Source: Nocardioides piscis
Lineage (GTDB): Bacteria; Actinomycetota; Actinomycetes; Propionibacteriales; Nocardioidaceae
Direction: 5' to 3'
Length of the DNA stretch: 64,000 nucleotides
NCBI RefSeq assembly: GCF_011300215.1
Contig: NZ_CP049866.1
Span: 3,597,001-3,661,000 of the forward strand
Part shown: piece after piece, positions 35,731-45,430 of the stretch
Numbering within the stretch: the stretch's first letter is position 1
Layout of the letters: each line of letters starts with the position of its first letter
The notes under the pieces: model-generated
The model's database searches: none
The model's input: the letters and a program-made list of their open reading frames with translations, nothing else
Told to the model about the DNA's origin: nothing
Made by a program: the position numbers and the translations under genes

Positions 35731-37329
35731 TCAGCGTCCGAGGAAGTCGGGCAGCGACATGCTCGCGAACGGTCGATCGCTCGCGGGGCTCCAGTCGGGC
35801 CCTGTCGAGGTGGCTGCCGCCGCCAGCCCGGTCGCCGCAGCGAGCGTGAGCAGGACGACGAAGAACCACACCACGGGGTTGGCGCTCACCGGGTCGGAGA
35901 GCCGCTGGACCGGGCCCCGCAGTCGCTGGCTTCCCGGGCCCCACCACAGGGCTGTCGCAAAGGTCACGCCGATGACCCCGAGGCCGGTCGTGACAGGGGT
36001 TCCCACCGCGAAGCAGATCAGGGCGGCAGCCAGGCCCAGCCCCAGGCTCCACCCCACGAGCAGGAGCGCACCCGGGATGGAGGCGACGGCGTGCCATGGC
36101 GCGCCGAGCAGGACTTGGACTCCGTCGTACCACCTGGCTCCCCGCCTGGTGCGTCGCAGCCCCGCAGAGCTGGCAGCCAGCGACCCGCTGCGCAGGACCC
36201 ACACCGTCAGCGCCGTCACCAGCACCGCGACGTATGGCGCCAACGCCACCCCGGCACCGAGCACCCCGATGCCTGCTGCCACCAGGACCGCGCGTCGCAG
36301 CCGCTCGCCGGCCGCGACGCGGGGCTCGGGGCCGGGGAAGGGTCCTGCCGACTCGGGCGGCAGGACCCGGGTGCGGGGCCTCCTCGGACCTGAGTCCTCT
36401 GCGGACTCAGGTCCGAGCCCGTCTTCGACGACCTCCGTCGGAGCCCGCGCCGGGCCGAGGGTCGCCGCAGCGAAAGGCATCGTGAGGGAGCGGTCCCGCG
36501 AAGGTCGCCGAGACGACGACCCCGGAGACGCCAGCCAGCCTCGCAGCTCGTCGAGCGCGGGCCGGTTGCGCGGATCGGGGTCGAGGGTGGCCTCGATCAA
36601 GGGGCGCATCGTGGGGTCGAGGTCGGTGAGGTCGTGCTCGCCTCGGCGTACGCGATCCATGATCGCCACCGACGGGCCCCTGCCGAACGGGGCACGGCCG
36701 GTGCCGGCGAAGGCGACGGTGGCGCCCCAGGAGTGCACGTCGGAGGCGGCGGTCGCATCGTCGCCCAGCAGGATCTCGGGCGCGAGATAGCCGGGCGTGC
36801 CGAGGAGCCAGCCCGTGTGGGTCAGCTTGGGGTCGTCGGCCACGCGGGCGAGACCGAAGTCGATCAGGATCGGCGTGCGGCCCTCCATCAGGATGTTGGA
36901 GGGCTTGATGTCGCGGTGCAGCACCCCCACCTCGTGCACGGCCGCGAGCGCCTCGGCCAGGCAGGACGCGAACCACATCAGCTCGGCGCCGCCGATCACC
37001 CCCTCGGAGTGGACGTGGTCGTGCAGCGAAAGGCCAGGCACGTAGCGGGTGGCCACGAACGGGATGTCGCCCCAGGGATCGGAGTCGATGATCTCCGCGA
37101 CCCGGCGCGACCTGACCCGGGTGAGCGAAGAGACCTCGCGGGCCAGCCGGTGGCGGGCCTCGTCGTCGCCGACGATGTGGGGTCGCAGGACCTTGAGGGC
37201 GACGCGGTCACCGCCGGGCGCGCGGGCCAGGTGGACCACACCCATCCCGCCCTCGCCCAACCGGGCGAGCAGCTCGTAGTCGCCGACGAAGAGCCCCGGC
37301 GGGGCTTGTTCGGGTCGCGAGGCGGTCAC
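35731..37329 (-). CDS. Ser/Thr protein kinase with polytopic C-terminal membrane domain
   Basis: 532 aa from a GTG at 37329. Kinase domain about residues 15-270: glycine loop [12 protein letters not shown], Lys in VALKVL, catalytic [17 protein letters not shown] and [10 protein letters not shown] Pro/Ser-rich linker (about 275-345) contains a [12 protein letters not shown] segment encoded by a perfect palindrome. Then four to five membrane helices (345-515) replace the single-pass PASTA arrangement of PknB. The C-terminal hydrophobic domain is not one I recognise. Its start overlaps the nhaA stop by 4 nt, placing it in the leuB-ilvE-nhaA string. Confidence 0.92.
   Translation of the reverse strand: MTASRPEQAPPGLFVGDYELLARLGEGGMGVVHLARAPGGDRVALKVLRPHIVGDDEARHRLAREVSSLTRVRSRRVAEIIDSDPWGDIPFVATRYVPGLSLHDHVHSEGVIGGAELMWFASCLAEALAAVHEVGVLHRDIKPSNILMEGRTPILIDFGLARVADDPKLTHTGWLLGTPGYLAPEILLGDDATAASDVHSWGATVAFAGTGRAPFGRGPSVAIMDRVRRGEHDLTDLDPTMRPLIEATLDPDPRNRPALDELRGWLASPGSSSRRPSRDRSLTMPFAAATLGPARAPTEVVEDGLGPESAEDSGPRRPRTRVLPPESAGPFPGPEPRVAAGERLRRAVLVAAGIGVLGAGVALAPYVAVLVTALTVWVLRSGSLAASSAGLRRTRRGARWYDGVQVLLGAPWHAVASIPGALLLVGWSLGLGLAAALICFAVGTPVTTGLGVIGVTFATALWWGPGSQRLRGPVQRLSDPVSANPVVWFFVVLLTLAAATGLAAAATSTGPDWSPASDRPFASMSLPDFLGR
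36383..36417. repeat. 35-bp palindromic repeat, copy 1 (inside the Ser/Thr kinase gene)
   Basis: Perfect 15-bp arms CTCGGACCTGAGTCC and GGACTCAGGTCCGAG around TCTGC. On the coding strand it is translated as [11 protein letters not shown] in the disordered linker of the kinase. Similar palindromes are at 60032-60068 and 62705-62739. Confidence 0.8.
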
Positions 37330-39224
37330 GTCCGGAGATTACCGGCGTCATGGCCACCGACGTCGGAACGCGGCCCTCGACTCGCCTCGAGCGCGGCGAT
37401 CAGTGAGCGCGCGTCATGAGGGCCGACATGGCGGCGGTCGCCGATGAAGAAGGTGGGCGTCCCTCGGACCCCGCTCGCCTCGGCGCTGGCCACGTCACGC
37501 TGGACGTGCCGCTCCAACGACTCCGCGTCGAGGTCACGCAGGAACTGCTCGACGTCGAGCCCCAGCTGGGCTGCATAGCCGGTGAGGTCCTCGAACTCGA
37601 GCTCGTCGTGGCGCTCGAAGAGCAGGTCGTGCATGTCCCAGAAGCGCCCCTGTCTCGCCGCCGCCTCGCTGGCCAGGGCTGCCAGCTCGGCGTGCGGGTG
37701 GACGTCCAGGGGCAAGTGGCGCACGACGTAGCGCAGGCGCGGGCCGAAGTGCTTGCGCACCTCGTCGGCGACACCGGTCGCCCGGGCACAGAAGGAGCAC
37801 TCGAAGTCGAGATATTCGACCAGGGTCAGGTCTGCGTCGAGATCGCCTCGGACGTGGTCCCGATCCGGATCCACCGGATCGCTCAGCACCCGGGGCAGGG
37901 CCGCGTCCGTCTGTCCCAGGACGCGGGCGGCGAAGGCGAAGAGCGCCCAGCCGACCAGGGTCGAGAGCACGGCCGCGAGAAGGACTCCGATCGTGGCCTG
38001 GGTCCTGAGGTCGGGCGAGTCGAAGGCGAGTGCCACGATCAGGAGCGAGACGGTGAACCCGATCCCCGACAGCGCACCCCCGGCCAGGGTGTGCCCGAAG
38101 CCGACCCCCTGCGGCAGGCTGCCCCAGCCGAGGCGGACACTCCCCCAGGCACCGAGCCCGATGCCGATCGGCTTCCCGAGGACGAGCCCGGCGACGATGC
38201 CCCAGGTGACAGGAGACGTCATCGACTCCCCCAGCACTCCGCCGCGCAGGTCGACACCGGCATTGGCCAGAGCGAAGACAGGAACAACGAGATAGCTCGT
38301 CGGGGCGTGCAGGGCCTCCTGCAGTCGTTCGTTGACCGAGATGGCGCGCGTGAGGGTGCGGCGCGCCGCCCGCTGGACCCCGGGCATCGGCGACTGCCGG
38401 AACGCCAGGAAGCTGGAGGCGGCCGCCTCGACGTCGGCTCGCCTCGGATCCAGCGCAGGCACGAGCAGGCCCGAGACCATCCCGGCGATCGAGGCGTGCA
38501 GCCCGGACTGGAGGGTCGCGATCCAGAGCACGATGACGACCAGGACGTATGGCGCCGCCCGCCACACGCCGGCGCGCGCCATCAGCGCCAGCACCACCAG
38601 GCTGACGAGCGCAGCCAGGAGGCCGGTGGTGTCCAGGTCGTCGGAATAGACGATGCCGATCACGCTGACGGCGACGATGTCGTCGATCACCGTCAGGGTG
38701 AGCAGGAAGATCCGCAGCTGGGTGGAGACGGCCGGACCGACCAGGGCCATCACCCCCAGCAGGAACGCCGTGTCGGTCCCGATGACCGCTCCCCAGCCAC
38801 GCAGCGCCTCGCCCGAGGGGTTGAGCGCGAGGTAGAGGCCGACCGGCACGAGCATCCCGGCCACTCCCGCCACGAGCGGGACCACGATCCGGCGACGATC
38901 GGTCAGCTCACCGACCGCGAGCTCCTTGCGGACCTCCAGCCCGATCACGAAGAAGAAGACCACCATGAGGCCGTCGTTGATCCAGTGGTGCAGGTCCATC
39001 GACAGCCCGCCGGAGCCGAGCCGGACCGAGAGCTGGGTCGACCACAGGTCGAGGTAGGACTGCGACCAGGGCGAGTTCGCCCAGGCCAGGGCGACGACGA
39101 CGGCCGCGACCAGCAGCCCCGCCGAGCCCGACTCGGTGCGCATGAACCGTCGCAACGAGCTCGGGCTCTGTCGGTCGAAGCACGCACCGGCCGCCTCGGT
39201 GTGGTCGGCCGCCTCGGTCGTCAC
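37326..39224 (-). CDS. nhaA: Na+/H+ antiporter NhaA fused to a DsbA/thioredoxin-like domain
   Basis: 632 aa from a GTG at 39224. Residues 25-420 are NhaA with about twelve helices, including [15 protein letters not shown] and the ion-binding Asp pair in [13 protein letters not shown]. Residues 440-610 are a DsbA-like thioredoxin fold: [19 protein letters not shown] (CxxC as CSFC), [15 protein letters not shown] and the cis-Pro loop GTPTFFIG. The fusion is known in actinobacteria but its job is unclear; the domain may be redox-sensing or structural. It follows ilvE by 4 nt and overlaps the kinase start. Confidence 0.93.
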   Translation of the reverse strand: MTTEAADHTEAAGACFDRQSPSSLRRFMRTESGSAGLLVAAVVVALAWANSPWSQSYLDLWSTQLSVRLGSGGLSMDLHHWINDGLMVVFFFVIGLEVRKELAVGELTDRRRIVVPLVAGVAGMLVPVGLYLALNPSGEALRGWGAVIGTDTAFLLGVMALVGPAVSTQLRIFLLTLTVIDDIVAVSVIGIVYSDDLDTTGLLAALVSLVVLALMARAGVWRAAPYVLVVIVLWIATLQSGLHASIAGMVSGLLVPALDPRRADVEAAASSFLAFRQSPMPGVQRAARRTLTRAISVNERLQEALHAPTSYLVVPVFALANAGVDLRGGVLGESMTSPVTWGIVAGLVLGKPIGIGLGAWGSVRLGWGSLPQGVGFGHTLAGGALSGIGFTVSLLIVALAFDSPDLRTQATIGVLLAAVLSTLVGWALFAFAARVLGQTDAALPRVLSDPVDPDRDHVRGDLDADLTLVEYLDFECSFCARATGVADEVRKHFGPRLRYVVRHLPLDVHPHAELAALASEAAARQGRFWDMHDLLFERHDELEFEDLTGYAAQLGLDVEQFLRDLDAESLERHVQRDVASAEASGVRGTPTFFIGDRRHVGPHDARSLIAALEASRGPRSDVGGHDAGNLRT

Positions 39225-39228
39225 CGGA

Positions 39229-40308
39229 CTAGCTGACCTGGTGCATCCAGCCGAACGTGTCGTCGGCGCGGCCGAACTGGATGTCGACCAGGGCGGAGCG
39301 GATGCGCATGGTGAGCTCGGTCGAGGCCGGTCCGGGCAGCTGCCCGTCCTTCCACTTCAGTGAGCCGACCGGAGTCACCACCGCTGCCGTTCCGCAGGCG
39401 AAGATCTCGGTGATCGAGCCGTTGGTGACGCCCTCGCGCCACTCATCGATCGAGAACTTCCGCTCCTCGACCTGGTGGGCGAGCTTGCCGGCCAGCTCGA
39501 TGATCGAGGCCCGGGTGATGCCCTCGAGGATGGTCCCGGTCTCGGGCGTGACGATGCGACCGTCGTCCTGGACGAAGTAGAGGTTCATGCCGCCCAGCTC
39601 CTCGACGTACTTGCCCTCCTGGGCATCGAGGAAGACGACCTGGTCGCAGCCCTGGGCGATGGCCTCCTGCTGTGCGACCAGCGAGCTGGCGTAGTTGCCG
39701 CCCGTCTTGGCTGCGCCCATGCCCCCGCGCCCGGCACGGGTGTATTCCTCACTGAGCCACAGCGTGACGGGCTTGACGCCGCCCTTGAAGTAGGCACCCG
39801 CCGGCGAGGCGATGACCATGAACGTGACGTGCTGGGCGGGACGCACGCCGAGGAACGTCTCGCTCGCGAACATGAAGGGGCGCAGGTAGAGGCTCTTCTC
39901 CCCGCCGTCGGTGTTGTCGGGGACCCACCGCTCGTCCACCTTCACCAGCGCCTCGACGGCCGCGATGAAGTCGCCCACCGGGAGCTCGGGGAACGCCAGT
40001 CGCTGGGACGAGCGGATCATCCGCTTCGCGTTCTCCTCGGGACGGAACAGGTGCACCGACCCGTCGCCGTGGCGATAGGCCTTCATCCCCTCGAAGGTCT
40101 CCTGCGCGTAGTGCAGGACCGCGGTCGCGGGGTCGAGGGTGAGGGGGCCGTAGGGCGTGATCCGCGCGTCGTGCCAGCCCAGCTCCGGCGTCCACTCGAC
40201 GGTGAACATGTGGTCGGTGAAGTGAGTGCCGAAGCCCGGGTTGGCCAGGATCTCGGCGAGGCGGGCGTCGTCGACCGGGGCGGCGTTGGCGGTGGTGCTG
40301 ATGTCCAT
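39229..40308 (-). CDS. ilvE: Branched-chain amino acid aminotransferase
   Basis: 359 aa fold-type IV PLP enzyme, last step of Val, Leu and Ile synthesis. Family blocks: [27 protein letters not shown], the PLP Lys in [34 protein letters not shown] and [15 protein letters not shown]. Length fits the larger type II BCAT found in actinobacteria. Starts 16 nt after the leuB stop. Confidence 0.97.
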   Translation of the reverse strand: MDISTTANAAPVDDARLAEILANPGFGTHFTDHMFTVEWTPELGWHDARITPYGPLTLDPATAVLHYAQETFEGMKAYRHGDGSVHLFRPEENAKRMIRSSQRLAFPELPVGDFIAAVEALVKVDERWVPDNTDGGEKSLYLRPFMFASETFLGVRPAQHVTFMVIASPAGAYFKGGVKPVTLWLSEEYTRAGRGGMGAAKTGGNYASSLVAQQEAIAQGCDQVVFLDAQEGKYVEELGGMNLYFVQDDGRIVTPETGTILEGITRASIIELAGKLAHQVEERKFSIDEWREGVTNGSITEIFACGTAAVVTPVGSLKWKDGQLPGPASTELTMRIRSALVDIQFGRADDTFGWMHQVS

Positions 40309-40324
40309 GCGGCTCAGGCTAACG

Positions 40325-41383
40325 CTAGAGCCGGGCGGCGATCGCGTCGCCGATCTCGGACGTACGGCGGGTGGTGCCCGGCCGGCGGTCCGACAGGTCG
40401 GCGAGCACGGCAGCCTCGACAGCGGCTGCAGCGTCCGCGTGGCCGAGGTGGTCGAGCAGCAGCGACGTCGAGAGGATCGCGGCGGTGGGGTCGGCCACCT
40501 GCTGGCCGGCGATGTCGGGCGCTGAACCGTGGACGGGTTCGAACATCGACGGCGCCGTGCGGTCGGGGTTGACGTTGCCGCTCGCGGCCAGGCCGATCCC
40601 CCCGGTGATGGCGGCGGCCAGGTCGGTGATGATGTCGCCGAACAGGTTGTCGGTGACGATCACGTCGAACCTCGAGGGGTTGACGGTCATGTGGATCATC
40701 GCCGCGTCGATGTGCATGTAGTCGGTGGTGACGTCGGGGTGCTCGGCCGCGACGGCCTCGAACAGTCGCCACCACACGGAGCCGGCGTTGACCAGGACGT
40801 TGGTCTTGTGGACCAGCGTCAGGTGCTTGCGCGGACGCCGCTCGGCGCGCGCGAAGGCGTCACGCACGACCCGCTCGACACCGAAGGCGGTGTTGACCGA
40901 GACCTCGGTGGCGACCTCGTGGGGCGTTCCGACCCGAAGCGCGCCGCCGTTGCCGGTGTAGGGCCCCTCGGTGCCCTCCCGGACCACGACGAAGTCGACG
41001 TCACCGGGGTCGGCCAGCGGCGATGCCGTGCCGGGGAAGAGCCGGCTCGGGCGCAGGTTGACGTAGTGGTCGAGCTCGAAGCGCAGCTTGAGCAGCAGGC
41101 CGCGCTCGAGGATGCCGGGCGGCAGGTCGGGGTCGTTGGGCTTGCCGCCCACGGCACCGAGCAGGATGGCGTCGTGCTGCCGGATCTCGGCGAGCACCGT
41201 CGGCGGCAGGACCTCCTTGGTGCGCAGGTAGTTCTCCGCACCGAGGTCGTAGTGGGTCTGCTCGAACTTGACGCCGGAGTCGACCGCTTCGAGCACCTTC
41301 AGCGCCTCGGGAGTGACCTCCTGGCCGATCCCGTCCCCGGGGATGACGGCGAGCTGGACGGTGCCTGTGTTGTCTGAGGTCAT
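40325..41383 (-). CDS. leuB: 3-isopropylmalate dehydrogenase
   Basis: 352 aa beta-decarboxylating dehydrogenase of leucine synthesis. [20 protein letters not shown], the substrate arginines in [24 protein letters not shown], and the NAD site [13 protein letters not shown] and [13 protein letters not shown] are all present. The NAD-type [13 protein letters not shown] favours LeuB over isocitrate dehydrogenase. It lies 9 nt after a 45-aa protein gene and 16 nt before ilvE. Confidence 0.96.
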   Translation of the reverse strand: MTSDNTGTVQLAVIPGDGIGQEVTPEALKVLEAVDSGVKFEQTHYDLGAENYLRTKEVLPPTVLAEIRQHDAILLGAVGGKPNDPDLPPGILERGLLLKLRFELDHYVNLRPSRLFPGTASPLADPGDVDFVVVREGTEGPYTGNGGALRVGTPHEVATEVSVNTAFGVERVVRDAFARAERRPRKHLTLVHKTNVLVNAGSVWWRLFEAVAAEHPDVTTDYMHIDAAMIHMTVNPSRFDVIVTDNLFGDIITDLAAAITGGIGLAASGNVNPDRTAPSMFEPVHGSAPDIAGQQVADPTAAILSTSLLLDHLGHADAAAAVEAAVLADLSDRRPGTTRRTSEIGDAIAARL

Positions 41384-41392
41384 GGGCTGAAT

Positions 41393-41530
41393 CTAGTTGT
41401 CGTCGGGACGCTGACCGCCCATGTCTCGCAGGTCAAGCGCCGTCTGGACGGCCGCCGCGGTGTTCTCGTAGCTGCGCGGATTGTCCGGGTGGTGCGCCGC
41501 GGGACCCCAGTCGGGATACATGTCGTACAT
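41393..41530 (-). CDS. 45-aa acidic protein of unknown function, directly upstream of leuB
   Basis: ATG at 41530 preceded by GAGGAG with ideal spacing. The product MYDMYPDWGPAAHHPDNPRS continues with YENTAAAVQTALDLRDMGGQ and ends RPDDN. It is Tyr/Asp/Pro-rich at the N-terminus, then one amphipathic helix. No signal peptide or membrane segment. The strong ribosome site and 9-nt spacing to leuB argue that it is translated. I do not recognise it; it could be a small regulator or a leader-type protein, though it lacks runs of Leu/Ile/Val codons. Confidence 0.68.
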   Translation of the reverse strand: MYDMYPDWGPAAHHPDNPRSYENTAAAVQTALDLRDMGGQRPDDN

Positions 41531-41781
41531 GCCGTTCTCCTCGTTCGATCACAAGACTTGGATCGAAGAGCCAGCGGCATCGGGGAGGTCACCTCGTCAA
41601 CGCCGAACACCGCGACGAGGTGGCCCTTCTGGTTTCAGGCCTCGCCGCGGCGGCAAATGAGTACGAGCACGCTCCGCATGGTGGCGCAAACCTACGCCCG
41701 GGAGCCGTTCTTGGAAACGGTGTTGGCTCAGCTGCTCAGGATGCGAGACACGGGTCTTGGCATGGAAGACTCACCATCCTC

Positions 41782-42348
41782 ATGAGTGCCCCTCCCGAAC
41801 TCCCCGAGATCGTCTCCCTCGCCTTCGCCGTCTCCCGCAAGGCGGGCTACGTCGCGTTCTGCCGCAACGAGACCGGCCGGCTCCTCGCCACGCTCGCCGC
41901 CACGCGTGGGGGCACCATGGCCGAGTTCGGCACCGGCTGCGGGGTGGGGACGGCCTGGCTGCGCAGCGGGATGCGCGACGACGCCCGCATCCTGACGGCC
42001 GAGCTCGATCCCCGCCTGGCCACCGCGGCGGCCGAGATCTTCACCGACGACGACCGGGTGGAGGTGCTGCAGGCCGACTGGTCGACGCTGCACGAGCGCG
42101 GCCCCTACTCCTTGGTCTTCCTCGACTCGGGCGATCCCGAGTCGGTGCGCGTCGATGCAGTGGTCGACCTGCTCGAGTCGGGCGGGATCGTGGTCCTCGA
42201 CGACTTCACGCCGTGCGAGATGTGGCCACCCATCACCTATGGCCGGGTCGACACCCTGCGCGAGGAATGGCTCACCGACGAGCGCTTCACTGCCGTCGAG
42301 GTGATGATCGCGCCCGACGCGTCGGCCCTCATCGCCACCCGTCGTTGA
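41782..42348 (+). CDS. O-methyltransferase-like SAM-dependent protein
   Basis: 188 aa from the ATG at 41782. Rossmann-type methyltransferase: SAM loop MAEFGTGCGVGTAWLRSGM (motif I), acidic end of beta-2 LTAELDPRLATAAAEIF, SLVFLDSGDPESV and GGIVVLDDFTP in the position of the metal Asp pair of class I O-methyltransferases. Substrate unknown. The 251 nt upstream of it hold no convincing gene or structure that I can see. Confidence 0.8.
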   Translation: MSAPPELPEIVSLAFAVSRKAGYVAFCRNETGRLLATLAATRGGTMAEFGTGCGVGTAWLRSGMRDDARILTAELDPRLATAAAEIFTDDDRVEVLQADWSTLHERGPYSLVFLDSGDPESVRVDAVVDLLESGGIVVLDDFTPCEMWPPITYGRVDTLREEWLTDERFTAVEVMIAPDASALIATRR

Positions 42349-42532
42349 CCCAAACACCCCACAAGGGTTGCTCCTGACGGGATTGTCAACCCCTCAGGGG
42401 ACATATTTTCCCAACTTTGAGACAAGAGTCACCTACATCCCTAGCGTTCTCGTCGCACCCACACAGGGTGCCGGGAACGCCTGACTGGGCCGGTCCCGAC
42501 CTCGAGACAACTCGGTTGGAGACACCCCCGCC

Positions 42533-43144
42533 ATGAAGAAGCCCTCCCCTCGCACGTCCATGATCCTGGCCGCGAGCGTCACTCCCGTCGCGCTCCTGGC
42601 GACGGGCGCCTTGATCTTCTCGTCCTCATACGCGGCGTTCACCGGCCAGACCCGGAACTCGGGAAACCAGTGGTCCACGGGATCGGTCAACCTCACCGAC
42701 GACGACGGAGGCTCGGCTCGCTTCCAGGTCGCCAACATGCTGCCGGGGTCCACCGACACCAAGTGCATCAAGGTCACGGCCAACGCGTCCGTCCCGAGCC
42801 TGGTCAAGGGCTATGCAGTCAACCCCGTCACCAGCCCGCAGGGCCTGGAGAACCGGGTCAAGGTCACCATCGAGGACGGCGCCGGCGGAACGTTCGCCGA
42901 CTGCACCGGCTTCGTTGCCAGCGGTGCAGCGCTCGTCTCTGAGGCGCCGCTGTCGGCGATCGCCCAGGCAAACTCGTTCGAGAGCGGCTTCGGCGGCTGG
43001 GCCGTCAACGCGGGCGTGCAGGTCAAGACCTACCGGATCACCTGGAAGTTCGACACGGCCGGCATGACCCAGGCCCAGATCGACCAGCTCCAGGGCGCCA
43101 GCACCGGCATCGACATGCAGTGGGAGATGCGCACCAACGGCTGA
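42533..43144 (+). CDS. TasA/camelysin-like secreted protein with SipW-type signal peptide
   Basis: 203 aa. A basic start and hydrophobic segment ILAASVTPVALLATGALIFS lead to SSYAAFTGQTRNSGNQWSTG, which resembles SipW-processed signal sequences (cleavage before AAFT). The mature part is a small beta-rich domain with two cysteines (TKCIKV, FADCTGF). TasA-family proteins form extracellular fibres in Bacillus; in actinobacteria the role is mostly unknown. A SipW-like signal peptidase gene follows 129 nt downstream, so enzyme and substrate are paired. Confidence 0.82.
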   Translation: MKKPSPRTSMILAASVTPVALLATGALIFSSSYAAFTGQTRNSGNQWSTGSVNLTDDDGGSARFQVANMLPGSTDTKCIKVTANASVPSLVKGYAVNPVTSPQGLENRVKVTIEDGAGGTFADCTGFVASGAALVSEAPLSAIAQANSFESGFGGWAVNAGVQVKTYRITWKFDTAGMTQAQIDQLQGASTGIDMQWEMRTNG

Positions 43145-43273
43145 GACAGCCCGCTGGACTCCCAACCGGCCGGGACGCGACCTCTGGGTCTCGCCCCGGC
43201 CGGTCCGGGCCCAGCGCAGCAGCACGCCTGACGTGCCTGCCCGCCCACCCGCATCACCCGTCTGGAGGCTCGT

Positions 43274-44701
43274 GTGACCTCCCAGAGCACCGCGCTCGCC
43301 GCGGCCGACTGGGCTCGGCTCCTTGCCGTGCTGGGTTCGCGCGCATACAGGACGGCGTTGCTGACGCTCTCGGTCGTCGCGATCGCACCACTGCTCCTCG
43401 GCTGGGGTTCCTTCGTCATCAAGTCCGGCTCGATGGAGCCGTCGATCGACGTCGGCGACGTCGTGGTGGCTCGACCCTTCGAGGTCGGCGAGAAGGTCGC
43501 TGTCGGCCGGGTCTACGTCTTCGACGACCCCGGCATTAGCCGGCAGCACAGGCTCACGCACCGCATCGTCGCGCTCAACGACGACGGGACCTATGCGTCC
43601 GCGGGCGACGCCAACGAGGTCACCGATGCCACCCCGGTCACCACCGGCGACCTCGAGGCCAGAGCCATCATGCTCGCCCCGTTCGTCGGACTCCCCGTCA
43701 CCTGGATCCAGGCAGGCGAGTGGACCAAGCTCGCCCTCTGGCTGCTGCTGACGATCGCCGCCTTCGTGACCGCGACCCGCAACCTCCCCGGCGAGCCGCC
43801 GAAGTGGAACCTGCTGCGGCTGCTCCGGGGTCGGCGCCGCGTCGGCGCGGCCACCCCTCACGCCGACGACCGGGCCAGGTCGGACAAGGTGCTGCTGCGG
43901 CACCGCAGCAAGGCCCCCGCCGTGCTCGGCGTCGCCCTGGCGCTGCTCGGCACGGGCGTGAGCACCACGAACGCCGCCTTCACCGCACAGACCAGGAACT
44001 CGGGTTCGACGTGGACGGCAGGCGCCTGGTCACAGCCCTACGTCTCCGCCGTGCTGGCCGACCGGCCCGACTCCTTGTGGCTGCTGGACGAGAAGGCCGG
44101 CACGCTGGCCGCCCAGGACCGCTCCGGCAACAACGTCCTCGGCTCCTACAAGGCCGCGGCCACGCTCGGCCAGCCCGGCGGCCTGACGGAGAGGAACACC
44201 GGCACCTCGATGCGTACGGCGGGTGGGCTCGCCTTCACCTCGGCCAACCCCGCCGGCGCCCCGGGCACGCATTCGGTCGAGCTGTGGTTCCGCAGCTCGG
44301 CGACCACCGGCGGACACCTGATCGGCTTCGGCTCCCAGAACGGCGCGACGGCGCCGATCGAGGACCGTGGGTTGCGGATGACGGCGTCCGGACAGCTCAC
44401 CTATGGCGACTGGAACAACAACCCTGTTCGCGTCATCACGACTCCGCGGGCATACAACGACGGCGCCTGGCACCACGTCGTCGTGACAGCGACGTGGAGC
44501 AACTTCAGCGAGTCCATCATCTATGTCGACGGTGCCCCGGTCGTGGCCGGGACGACCTCGAAGACGACGTCCTACCCCGGCTACTGGCGCATCGGCGCCG
44601 GCGTGGGCAGCCCGGCCTTCGACGGATCCATCGACAACGTGTCGGTCTACGGCACCGCGCTGCCGGAGCACCGCGTCGCTGCACACTGGAACGCCCGCTG
44701 A
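43274..44701 (+). CDS. SipW-type signal peptidase fused to a TasA-like segment and LamG domain
   Basis: 475 aa from a GTG at 43274 (GGAGG upstream). Residues 1-180 form a SipW/ER-type signal peptidase: membrane helix 28-47, nucleophile Ser53 in IKSGSMEPSI, base His96 in RLTHRIVAL, and GDANEVTDATPV, then a second helix near 155-176. Residues 213-250 are a second signal-like sequence, VLGVALALLGTGVSTTNAAF, followed by TAQTRNSGSTWTAG, nearly the same as in the gene upstream. Residues 250-470 are a LamG/concanavalin-like domain (HSVELWFRS, AWHHVVVTATW, YVDGAPV, GSIDNVSVYGTAL). The protease thus carries its own likely substrate. Confidence 0.85.
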   Translation: MTSQSTALAAADWARLLAVLGSRAYRTALLTLSVVAIAPLLLGWGSFVIKSGSMEPSIDVGDVVVARPFEVGEKVAVGRVYVFDDPGISRQHRLTHRIVALNDDGTYASAGDANEVTDATPVTTGDLEARAIMLAPFVGLPVTWIQAGEWTKLALWLLLTIAAFVTATRNLPGEPPKWNLLRLLRGRRRVGAATPHADDRARSDKVLLRHRSKAPAVLGVALALLGTGVSTTNAAFTAQTRNSGSTWTAGAWSQPYVSAVLADRPDSLWLLDEKAGTLAAQDRSGNNVLGSYKAAATLGQPGGLTERNTGTSMRTAGGLAFTSANPAGAPGTHSVELWFRSSATTGGHLIGFGSQNGATAPIEDRGLRMTASGQLTYGDWNNNPVRVITTPRAYNDGAWHHVVVTATWSNFSESIIYVDGAPVVAGTTSKTTSYPGYWRIGAGVGSPAFDGSIDNVSVYGTALPEHRVAAHWNAR

Positions 44702-44702
44702 C

Positions 44703-45368
44703 CTACTCCGCGGGCGTGGTCAGGTCCACGATCAGCCACGGCATCATCAGCTGCGCGAGCGGGCCGATCGCCAGCGCATAGAGGACGGTCCCGACGCCCA
44801 GGACGCCACCGAGGAGCAGTCCGATGAGCACCACCGCGACCTCCAGGCTGGTGCGCACCAGACGCAGCGAGAGCCCGGTGCGGCGTGCCAGGCCGGTCAT
44901 CAGACCGTCGCGCGGCCCGCGGCCGAACTGCGAGCCGATGTAGAGCGCGGTCGCCAACCCGTTGAGCGCCACCCCGCTCACCAGCAGCAGCACCCGCAGC
45001 CACACGGAGCCGGGCTCCACCAGGACGGCCAGCGTCGCGTCGGCCGCCACGCCCACCAGCAGCGCGTTGGCGATGGTGCCGATGCCCGGCTTTTCCCGCA
45101 GCGGGATCCACAGCAGCAGGACGAGGAAGCTGAAGAGCACCACAGCCTGCCCGATGCTCATCGGCACGTGCCGGATGAAGCCCGAGTGGAGGACGTCCCA
45201 GGGGGCGAGGCCGAACGTGCCACGCAGCATCATGGCCAGCGAGGCGCCATACAGGGCAAGGCCGATGAGCAGCTGCGGGACGCGGCGACCGAGCCGGCCG
45301 GCGCGGAGCTGGGCGAGGGGCCCGACGTCGACCAAGGTGCGTGCAGGAGCGTGGACGGTTGAGCTCAT
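44703..45368 (-). CDS. yczE: YczE/YitT-family membrane protein
   Basis: 221 aa from the ATG at 45368. Four to five membrane helices (LLIGLALYGASLAMMLRG, AVVLFSFLVLLLWIPL, ANALLVGVAADATLAVLV, LLVSGVALNGLATALYIG, LEVAVVLIGLLLGGVLG) with GLAPWDVLHSGF and FGRGPRDGLMTGLARRTG, the YczE signatures. Divergent from a MocR regulator: the yczR-yczE pair is known across Firmicutes and Actinobacteria and yczR is thought to control yczE. Transport function is assumed, substrate unknown. Confidence 0.83.
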   Translation of the reverse strand: MSSTVHAPARTLVDVGPLAQLRAGRLGRRVPQLLIGLALYGASLAMMLRGTFGLAPWDVLHSGFIRHVPMSIGQAVVLFSFLVLLLWIPLREKPGIGTIANALLVGVAADATLAVLVEPGSVWLRVLLLVSGVALNGLATALYIGSQFGRGPRDGLMTGLARRTGLSLRLVRTSLEVAVVLIGLLLGGVLGVGTVLYALAIGPLAQLMMPWLIVDLTTPAE

Positions 45369-45386
45369 GGGGACAAGTGAACCCGC

Positions 45387-45413
45387 GATTGGCCTTCTGT
45401 TCGATAGCCAATC
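45387..45413. promoter_or_regulatory. Inverted repeat between yczE and yczR
   Basis: GATTGGC (45387-45393) and GCCAATC (45407-45413), a perfect 7-bp inverted repeat with 13 nt between the arms, fill the 62-nt gap between the two divergent starts. It is the obvious candidate for the MocR protein's site. Confidence 0.6.
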
Positions 45414-45430
45414 ATGCGACAGTGGCCTGC

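Noticed and set aside
37416..39236. 606-codon plus-strand open frame opposite nhaA
   Set aside because: Low-complexity Asp/Gln/Arg/Gly-rich translation typical of an antisense shadow; nhaA on the other strand is certain.
41531..41781. Possible small gene upstream of the methyltransferase
   Set aside because: Several frames are open, but none has a ribosome site, domain or codon pattern that stands out.
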